Origin: CAG-533 sp964589375
Lineage (GTDB): Bacteria; Bacillota_I; Bacilli_A; RF39; UBA660
DNA: 10,414 nt
Direction: 5' to 3'
Assembly: GCA_964589375.1 (NCBI GenBank)
Contig: CAZPSA010000046.1
Coordinates: 1-10,414, forward strand
In this document: one piece after another, positions 6,679 to 10,414 of the stretch
How the letters are laid out: each line of letters begins with the position of its first letter
Numbering within the stretch: position 1 is the stretch's first letter
Notes under the pieces: model-generated
What the model saw: only the letters and a program-made list of their open reading frames with translations
The model's database searches: none
Told to the model about the DNA's origin: nothing
Translations under genes and position numbers: made by a program

Positions 6679-6707
6679 AATATGGTTACTACTTTATTTA
6701 CTATTTA

Positions 6708-7184
6708 TTATTTATAAACAACTAAATTAAATGCTATTCCAAATCTTATTATTGCACTACATTTAATAACATTAAATGCCTCTCTACCTAGATTAAACTT
6801 ACTTTTTAATGAAGCATCTGATCTACCACATAATAAGCAATCATTAATATATGCATTTTCTTCTTTTGACATAATAGAATATAACTTGTTAAGTTGAATA
6901 TTAAACTCATTATATGATTGTTCATTATCTAATTTATATTCAACTGCCTTACCTACTGGATCAGAAATGCTATTTGTAAATTGCTCTAATCTAGGTCGAT
7001 AATTTGGTGTTAATCTAACATGATACCCATTAATATATTTATTCCTAGCAATTTTTAACTCTCGTAATTTTTCATTTACCTTTTCAAAAGTTGCTGGAAT
7101 GTCATAAATAACCATTTCCTCCTTTGTTAATGTAAAATTGTCTGCATATTCTTCTTGCATTCCTTGTTTTAATTCTAAATCCAT
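6708..7184 (-). CDS. ArpU/sigma-region-4-like transcriptional regulator
   Basis: This 158-residue protein resembles the ArpU/DUF1492 group of phage and mobile-element regulators, which have a region-4-like helix-turn-helix and often activate late genes. The middle (about 40-105) is helical with charged residues, with a conserved-looking PVGKAVEYK block. The C-terminal part (about 110-150), reading NAYINDCLLCGRSDASLK followed by GREAFNVIKCSAIIRFG, has the layout of the HTH: a first helix, a short turn, then a recognition helix. The assignment is by overall pattern, not by a decisive motif. I chose the ATG at 7182-7184, 6 nt after an AAAGGGTGG site; the GTG at 7191-7193 lies inside that site. 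It is the likely local activator for the surface genes downstream. Confidence 0.6.
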   Translation of the reverse strand: MDLELKQGMQEEYADNFTLTKEEMVIYDIPATFEKVNEKLRELKIARNKYINGYHVRLTPNYRPRLEQFTNSISDPVGKAVEYKLDNEQSYNEFNIQLNKLYSIMSKEENAYINDCLLCGRSDASLKSKFNLGREAFNVIKCSAIIRFGIAFNLVVYK

Positions 7185-7201
7185 AGTAACCACCCTTTCT
7201 T

Positions 7202-7253
7202 AAAACAAAAGAGAGAAAATTTAGGGGGACATTACCCTCTCGTTTTCTCTCTT
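7202..7253 (-). terminator. Leader terminator before the ArpU-like gene
   Basis: An 11-bp perfect stem is formed by 7253-7243 (AAGAGAGAAAA in minus RNA) and 7219-7209. The loop contains an inner AGGG/CCCU stem, and a U-rich tract UUGUUUU follows (7208-7202). The upper part overlaps the last codons of the 44-codon gene, so a ribosome finishing that gene could disturb the hairpin. The downstream gene's RBS begins only a few nt after it. Confidence 0.7.
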
Positions 7254-7366
7254 GAATTATTTAATCTAATAATCTTTTTGGTGTCATCAAAAACTTTCAC
7301 ATTTTGACAAGCCATTTCTTTACTATAAACATAATCTAAATATAATACATTTTCATTTAAAATCAT
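7232..7366 (-). CDS. Small 44-residue protein upstream of a terminator
   Basis: The ATG at 7364-7366 follows an AAAGGGTG site about 9 nt upstream and opens 44 codons ending at TAA 7232-7234. The product starts MILNENVLYLDYVYSKE and ends IIRLNNSREKTRG, is mostly charged, and has one Cys and no membrane segment. I recognise no family. Its last codons encode the 5' arm of the terminator hairpin at 7202-7253, so it may act as a cis-acting leader gene as well as a protein. It follows a second terminator at 7389-7460, so it is expressed only when transcription passes that point. Confidence 0.6.
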   Translation of the reverse strand: MILNENVLYLDYVYSKEMACQNVKVFDDTKKIIRLNNSREKTRG

Positions 7367-7385
7367 TTAACCATCACCCTTTTTC

Positions 7386-7520
7386 TATAAAAAAAGGGGT
7401 AGAAAAGTCAGCAACTATTCATATTTTTAAAATAGAAATTGATACTGCTTATTCTACCCTAACAATTAAAACTACATTTGTTATAAATAGCACCAGCTAT
7501 CAATAACTTAAAATTATTGC
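7386..7520 (-). ncRNA. Predicted small structured RNA of about 135 nt
   Basis: A strong promoter (7526-7554) predicts a start near G7520, and a terminator ends the RNA near 7386. Between them there is no ORF with an RBS. The 5' end folds into two adjacent hairpins: CAAUAA/UUAUUG (7519-7514 with 7506-7501) and AUAGC/GCUAU with a UGGU tetraloop (7500-7496 with 7491-7487). A linker leads to the long interrupted terminator stem. It could be a free sRNA, an antisense-type regulator, or a conserved leader for the 44-codon gene. I do not recognise an Rfam family. Confidence 0.5.
7389..7460 (-). terminator. Long interrupted terminator hairpin
   Basis: In minus RNA, GGGUAGAA (7459-7452) pairs with UUCUACCC (7404-7397). 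Further short helices inside (CAG/CUG, CAA/UUG, CUAUU/AAUAG) are separated by bulges, and an A/U-rich apical loop closes the structure. Seven U follow (7395-7389). The good base stem and U-tract make termination likely. The elaborate upper stem is more than a simple terminator needs. Confidence 0.8.
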
Positions 7521-7525
7521 TTTAT

Positions 7526-7554
7526 ATTCTAAAGGTTTTGGTAGATTATGTCAA
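7526..7554 (-). promoter_or_regulatory. Consensus-like sigma-70/SigA promoter, second of two
   Basis: The -35 box is a perfect TTGACA (7554-7549), the spacer is 17 nt (7548-7532), and the -10 box is TAGAAT (7531-7526). The predicted start is G7520. It lies right after the terminator at 7575-7608, so it is insulated from upstream transcription and drives the structured RNA at 7386-7520 and anything beyond it by readthrough. Confidence 0.85.
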
Positions 7555-7574
7555 TAGGTTTTAAAAAAATAACT

Positions 7575-7608
7575 AAAAAATGCAAGAAAACATAATCTTT
7601 CCTTGCAT
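7575..7608 (-). terminator. Terminator immediately after the first promoter
   Basis: An 11-bp stem is formed by AUGCAAGGAAA (7608-7598) and UUUUCUUGCAU (7590-7580), with one G-U pair, a 7-nt loop and a run of U from 7580 to 7575. It begins only about 13 nt after the predicted start of the promoter at 7628-7655, so the default product would be an RNA of about 50 nt. Confidence 0.78.
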
Positions 7609-7627
7609 AATTTATTTATTTTACTAT

Positions 7628-7657
7628 ATTATACCACTTGACAAAACGGAGTCAAGT
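7628..7657 (-). promoter_or_regulatory. Promoter overlapped by an inverted-repeat operator
   Basis: On the minus strand, TTGACT (7655-7650), a 16-nt spacer and TATAAT (7633-7628) form a strong promoter. The -35 box and spacer are embedded in a 7-bp inverted repeat, ACTTGAC (7636-7642) and GTCAAGT (7651-7657), with 8 nt between the arms. Such placement is typical of a repressor operator. The DNA-binding protein is unknown; the two-HTH regulator at 9261-9710 or the ArpU-like protein are candidates. Confidence 0.8.
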
Positions 7658-7661
7658 TTAT

Positions 7662-7701
7662 TTCATGTCAACTTCGTGTCGTTTTATGCTTTTTTCATGT
7701 C
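7662..7701. repeat. Three octamer direct repeats in helical phase
   Basis: TTCATGTC (7662-7669), TTCGTGTC (7673-7680) and TTCATGTC (7694-7701) are spaced 11 and 21 nt start to start, that is one and two helical turns. The second and third copies extend to TTCRTGTCGTTTTA. They sit just upstream of the promoter at 7628-7655, so they could bind an activator on one face of the DNA. Iteron-like or transfer-origin roles are alternatives. Confidence 0.65.
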
Positions 7702-7716
7702 GTTTTAAAAAAATGA

Positions 7717-8226
7717 CTATTTTAATTGATTTAACAAATAATTTTCGACCTTTTTTAATAAATCTTCTTCACTTGAATTTAGTATATCATTTTTTAAATT
7801 ATTATACTCTTTTAGTGCTTGTGTTTTATCTTCTTCAATGCCACCAAATAAACTATTTATATTATAACTTCCATTTTCATCATCAAAAGTAATAATAGCA
7901 CCATATTCATATATTTCTTTTTCTTTTAAAGGTAAAGGTTTATAATCATTATCAAATTCAATCGGATCTATATGATTATAGTGTATTAAATATAGACTAA
8001 ATAATACACTATCTTTTTTGATTTCTTCTTTTTCAATATAAGCATCTTCAACTTTTTTACTATCTACTTCAACATTATTAAATTGTTCTTCTTCTTTTTT
8101 TACATAATCATGAAAACTACCAATTGAGTTATCAATTTGTAGTAAGTTTTCATATTCTTTTTTATAGTTATTTTCTTCTACTTTTTTTGCTAAATCAAAT
8201 ATCTTTTTTAGTCTAACATCAATCAT
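7717..8226 (-). CDS. Unknown acidic, helical protein
   Basis: This 169-residue protein is not one I recognise. It has no signal peptide or membrane segment. Residues about 1-75 are rich in Lys and Glu with heptad-like spacing (KKIFDLAKKVEENNYKKEYE), suggesting helices or a coiled coil. The middle (about 80-128) looks like a small strand-rich core (EYGAIITFDDENGSYNINSL), and the end is again helical. An AGAGG site lies about 9 nt before the ATG. It has its own likely promoter upstream (8293-8301). It ends only 15 nt from the phased repeats, and no clear terminator separates it from the control region, so transcription could run into that region. Confidence 0.75.
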   Translation of the reverse strand: MIDVRLKKIFDLAKKVEENNYKKEYENLLQIDNSIGSFHDYVKKEEEQFNNVEVDSKKVEDAYIEKEEIKKDSVLFSLYLIHYNHIDPIEFDNDYKPLPLKEKEIYEYGAIITFDDENGSYNINSLFGGIEEDKTQALKEYNNLKNDILNSSEEDLLKKVENYLLNQLK

Positions 8227-8292
8227 ATTAAATATCCTCTTTTCATTATTTTAAATACTGCTTAAATAATTAATTCTGGATTTATATAAATA

Positions 8293-8301
8293 ATTGTATC
8301 A
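8293..8301 (-). promoter_or_regulatory. Extended -10 promoter for the gene at 7717-8226
   Basis: TACAAT (8298-8293) is preceded by TG plus one base (8301-8299), an extended -10 element. The -35 region is poor, as often in extended -10 promoters. A near-palindrome TTTGTTACAAA lies upstream (about 8314-8324) and might be an operator. The 103-nt gap to the upstream gene fits an independent start. Confidence 0.5.
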
Positions 8302-8331
8302 CATAACCAAATAGTTTGTAACAAAATACGA

Positions 8332-8628
8332 TTAATTTAATACAAAAGTTTTTAGTTTATTATACATTTTAGTTTCTGCAATTTTATCAATAAAATAGAT
8401 AATAAATCCAAATTCAATAGTTAACATTAATAATATAATCTCGTTTGCAAATCCAGCACTCATCATAGTCAATGATAAATCACTAGGAATTCCCGTAATA
8501 TCACTAATATAATATGCAAAATTATAGTCAAAGTCAATAATATAAACTAAACCAATTATTACCAAAACTAATATAGTAGTTATTAATAACGACTTTATAA
8601 AAATATAAATATAGTCTTCTAATCTCAT
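8332..8628 (-). CDS. Small two-helix membrane protein
   Basis: This 98-residue protein has two strong hydrophobic segments (about 10-30 and 55-80), separated by a short acidic loop with ISDITGIPSDL (41-51), and a basic C-terminus (KMYNKLK). No known motif is seen, so it may be a membrane regulator or an immunity/accessory protein; neither can be shown. A GAAAGGAAG site lies about 5 nt before the ATG. It follows the upstream gene by 26 nt on the same strand and probably shares its transcript. Confidence 0.72.
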   Translation of the reverse strand: MRLEDYIYIFIKSLLITTILVLVIIGLVYIIDFDYNFAYYISDITGIPSDLSLTMMSAGFANEIILLMLTIEFGFIIYFIDKIAETKMYNKLKTFVLN

Positions 8629-8654
8629 TTTTATCTTCCTTTCGTTTAATTTTT

Positions 8655-9140
8655 TTATGCTATAGGACTAACCTTAACTTTGTTCATTACATACTTATTG
8701 TTTAGTTTTATTATTTCAGTATTTTCTTGATTATCTATTTTATATACAACTTCAATATACCAATTATCTAAATTATTGACTACACTCTCTGGGAATAATT
8801 CATCATATCCATAATTTTCTATGCTAATTTGTTTAGGTAATGAACTAGAAGAAATTATAAGTCTATCATCAGATTTTAAAGTAACCTTAATAATATCATC
8901 AACACTTACTTTATTTGTTTTTTCAATTATATTTCCATAAACATAAATATTTTTAATCTTTGATGATATAAACATTGCATCACTATAATAAAAGTTTGTA
9001 CTTTCTCCACTTATAGTATAAATATTTACTTTATTACTATTAATCTTATTTATGAAAAATATAGCTAAACTAATAATGATTAAAAGTATAAGTATAATTC
9101 CTATAACAATTCCCCTAGTCTTTCTTTTTGACGAAACCAA
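8655..9140 (-). CDS. Single-pass membrane protein with extracellular domain
   Basis: From a TTG start (9138-9140) this is a 161-residue protein with a basic start (SSKRKTRG), one hydrophobic segment (about 11-31) and a domain of about 125 residues outside the membrane that looks beta-rich (VNIYTISGES, IKNIYVYGNI, DDIIKVTLKSDD, WYIEVVYKID). No family is recognised. The TTG is chosen because a GAGGTGG site (9152-9146) sits 5 nt before it. The in-frame ATG at 9174-9176 has no RBS and lies within the promoter region. The same GGTGGTTACT string also precedes the ArpU-like gene's start. It is divergent from the two-HTH regulator, which may control it. Confidence 0.7.
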   Translation of the reverse strand: MVSSKRKTRGIVIGIILILLIIISLAIFFINKINSNKVNIYTISGESTNFYYSDAMFISSKIKNIYVYGNIIEKTNKVSVDDIIKVTLKSDDRLIISSSSLPKQISIENYGYDELFPESVVNNLDNWYIEVVYKIDNQENTEIIKLNNKYVMNKVKVSPIA

Positions 9141-9164
9141 AGTAACCACCTCGCATTCATATCT

Positions 9165-9229
9165 AGTATAACACATTTTATATCATTTTAGGTAATATTC
9201 CGACACATTTTAAATAATTTCATTATAAA
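9165..9229. promoter_or_regulatory. Divergent promoters with phased 10-bp direct repeats
   Basis: On the plus strand, CCGACA (9200-9205), an 18-nt spacer and TATAAA (9224-9229) form a likely promoter for the HTH regulator. On the minus strand, TATACT (9170-9165) with an upstream TG forms an extended -10. The 10-mer ACACATTTTA occurs at 9171-9180 and 9203-9212, 32 nt apart (three helical turns). One copy abuts the minus -10 and the other overlaps the plus -35. This is a natural place for autoregulation by the HTH protein. Confidence 0.55.
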
Positions 9230-9260
9230 TGAGAAAATTAATATGTGAGGTGCAATTCTT

Positions 9261-9710
9261 ATGATTTACGAAAGAATGAAAGATATTAGAACTTACTTTG
9301 ATAATACCCAAATAGAATTAGCAAATTATTTAAATGTTAGTAGATCTACTTATGCTGGTTGGGAAAATGGTATTGATGCTATACCACTATTAAAATTAAA
9401 TGATTTCTGTAATTATTATGGAATAAGTTTAGATTATATATGTGGATTAACAAATACTAAAAAGTATGAAATTATCAATGATAAAATCGATAAAGAAACA
9501 CTTGGTAATAGTCTAAAATCAATTAGAATTACTAACAATGATAGTCAAGAAGAAGTAGCAAAAATTATTAAAGTAGATCAATCTAATTATTCTAAATATG
9601 AATTAGGTAAAATATTAATTCATACTTATCCATTAATAGATTTTGCTAAACATTATAAGGTATCTATTGATTATTTATGTGGTAAGAGAAAAGACTCGGA
9701 AATTAAATAA
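9261..9710 (+). CDS. XRE-type regulator with two tandem HTH domains
   Basis: This 149-residue DNA-binding protein carries two Cro/C1 (XRE) helix-turn-helix domains. The first (about 5-62) contains TQIELANYLNVSRSTYAGWE, and the second (about 81-141) contains SQEEVAKIIKVDQSNYSKYE. Both end in a matching SLDYICG or SIDYLCG, so the protein probably arose by internal duplication. There is no peptidase or ligand domain, unlike ImmA-linked or LexA-like repressors. A GTGAGGTG site lies 8 nt before the ATG. It is the only plus-strand gene in the window, divergent from the membrane genes and convergent with the JAMM gene, which is typical of a repressor controlling a mobile-element operon. The targets are inferred. 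Confidence 0.92.
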   Translation: MIYERMKDIRTYFDNTQIELANYLNVSRSTYAGWENGIDAIPLLKLNDFCNYYGISLDYICGLTNTKKYEIINDKIDKETLGNSLKSIRITNNDSQEEVAKIIKVDQSNYSKYELGKILIHTYPLIDFAKHYKVSIDYLCGKRKDSEIK

Positions 9711-9724
9711 CCGAATCTTTTTTT
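9690..9724. terminator. Bidirectional terminator between convergent genes
   Basis: The stem uses AAAGA-TCGG (9690-9699) and CCGA-TCTTT (9711-9720), with one unpaired or wobble position and an 11-nt loop containing the regulator's stop. On the plus strand the stem runs into seven T (9718-9724). On the minus strand the mismatch becomes a U-G pair and four U follow. It serves both genes. Confidence 0.8.
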
Positions 9725-10414
9725 ATAATTTATGACTTGATTTTCGATATTCTTCTTTACTTGAAACATATATTTCTTGTCCAGATAATCCCATAATAGT
9801 TGTCATTCTACTTAATTTATCATTCTGCTTTCCTAACATAACCATCTCACCATTATACATAATAACTGTTTGGCAAGTTCTTATATTAGGATAATTTTTA
9901 AAATATTCGTATAAACTTTCATAAGAAACAAAATCTTGTAAAGATAAATTTAACCCAGCATCTCTAATATATTCACTATCTTTCTCATCATCTGACAAGT
10001 AATTAGCAACAGTAATTTGTCTTTCTTCTTCTGGAATATTTGGGTGGGTATGACCTATACTTATAAAGTTATATCCACTATTTTGGGCATTTTGAATAAT
10101 TTGATTTAATTTATCATTATCCAATCTTGTTTGTCTGCTACTTAAATTACCATCATATAAGGAACAATCAATAATTTGATCTATCATATAACAATTATCT
10201 CCAGATAAACTAGCACTTTTACCTAATAATACAAAAGAATATTCTAATGCTGTATCTGGATTATTAATGGTTTCTACTAACTTATTATATGTATCAACTA
10301 CATTATCGCTCAATAATATTGGTGTATATTCATCATCTAAACTAACTGGTGAAATAGGTGTATCACTTATATCCATATTTCTTCCAGCTAGTTCTATACT
10401 ATGTTCTTGTAAAA
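9723..10414 (-). CDS. JAMM/MPN+ metalloprotease-like protein, 5' end outside window
   Basis: The frame is open to the window edge, so the gene probably begins upstream; an internal ATG at 10374-10376 lacks a good RBS. Numbering from that ATG (217 residues), Glu45 (LEYSFVLLGK) is followed by HTHP (His109, His111) and SLQD (Ser145, Asp148). This is the E...HxHP...SxxD zinc signature of JAMM peptidases, which cleave isopeptide or peptide bonds, such as deubiquitinases and RadC-related proteins. The gap between HTHP and SxxD is about 32 residues, against the usual 6-10, so there is an acidic insertion (NIPEEERQ to DAGLN). The fold would otherwise run from about 20 to 190. The partner substrate is unknown. 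It converges on the HTH regulator through a shared terminator. Confidence 0.72.
   Translation of the reverse strand, partial: LQEHSIELAGRNMDISDTPISPVSLDDEYTPILLSDNVVDTYNKLVETINNPDTALEYSFVLLGKSASLSGDNCYMIDQIIDCSLYDGNLSSRQTRLDNDKLNQIIQNAQNSGYNFISIGHTHPNIPEEERQITVANYLSDDEKDSEYIRDAGLNLSLQDFVSYESLYEYFKNYPNIRTCQTVIMYNGEMVMLGKQNDKLSRMTTIMGLSGQEIYVSSKEEYRKSSHKL

Larger units (their letters stand above)
6419..6707 (-). promoter_or_regulatory. Intergenic leader before the Cys-domain protein gene
   Basis: This 289-nt stretch holds a terminator for the upstream gene (6655-6678), a 6-bp inverted repeat (TGAGTT at 6624-6629, AACTCA at 6637-6642), a possible 11-codon ORF (6548-6583) and the RBS of the downstream gene. 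The 10-mer ACTCAAAATT occurs twice on the plus strand (6500-6509 and 6638-6647). I see no convincing -35/-10 pair, although a promoter is expected after the terminator. Confidence 0.35.

Noticed and set aside
7662..7701. CRISPR-like array
   Set aside because: Only three 8-nt units with spacings of 11 and 21 nt and no spacer-repeat structure; it fits protein-binding sites.
7638..7892. Plus-strand open frame of 84 codons across the control region
   Set aside because: It runs antisense through the promoter, the phased repeats and the end of the 7717-8226 gene. It lacks an RBS, and the minus-strand features explain the sequence better.
1..10414. Mycoplasma-type code in which TGA means Trp
   Set aside because: TGA ends two genes exactly at overlap junctions with RBS-bearing starts, and Trp is encoded by TGG throughout.

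Overview
The window is very AT-rich, with dense, tightly packed genes. It looks like a low-GC Gram-positive bacterium: Shine-Dalgarno sites of the AGGAGG/AAAGGG type, Rho-independent terminators with strong U-tracts, a sortase and a wall-anchored adhesin. TGA is used as a real stop at tightly coupled gene junctions (869-871 and 1951-1953), which argues against the Mycoplasma/Spiroplasma code. A gut Bacilli or Clostridia lineage is my best guess. The mix of SSB, a resolvase-like protein, a surface adhesin with its sortase, a phage-type regulator and many unknown small genes suggests the cargo and regulation part of an integrative conjugative element or similar mobile element. No integrase, relaxase, coupling protein or attachment site is visible, so this is inference.

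Layout. Almost everything lies on the minus strand, so the order of transcription is from high to low coordinates. At the right edge is the 3' part of a gene with a JAMM/MPN+ metalloprotease signature (9723 to beyond the window). It converges on a plus-strand regulator with two helix-turn-helix domains (9261-9710), and the two share a bidirectional terminator. The regulator is divergent from a small set of membrane or unknown proteins (9140-8655, 8628-8332, 8226-7717). The two sets are separated by a short control region with phased direct repeats.

Next comes an unusual non-coding region (about 7386-7716). It holds three phased octamers, a promoter overlapped by an inverted repeat, a terminator right after that promoter, a second strong promoter, and a compact structured RNA ending in a second terminator. 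A 44-codon gene follows, then a third terminator, then an ArpU/sigma-region-4-like regulator (7184-6708).

The remaining minus-strand genes form the surface and DNA-processing module. They are a membrane-tethered Cys-containing protein (6418-5819), a 937-residue thioester/CnaB adhesin (5770-2957), a sortase whose start overlaps the adhesin's end (2988-2347), a serine-recombinase-like protein lacking the catalytic serine (2328-1951), SSB (1954-1553) and two unrecognised acidic proteins (1549-869, 885-214).

The left edge carries a leader with mutually exclusive RNA pairings (terminator versus antiterminator) and a possible 12-residue leader peptide, placed before a gene that starts at 41 and runs off the window. 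The main theme is an operon punctuated by at least five minus-strand terminators or attenuators. Expression of the adhesin/sortase and of the genes beyond position 1 is therefore probably controlled by readthrough.
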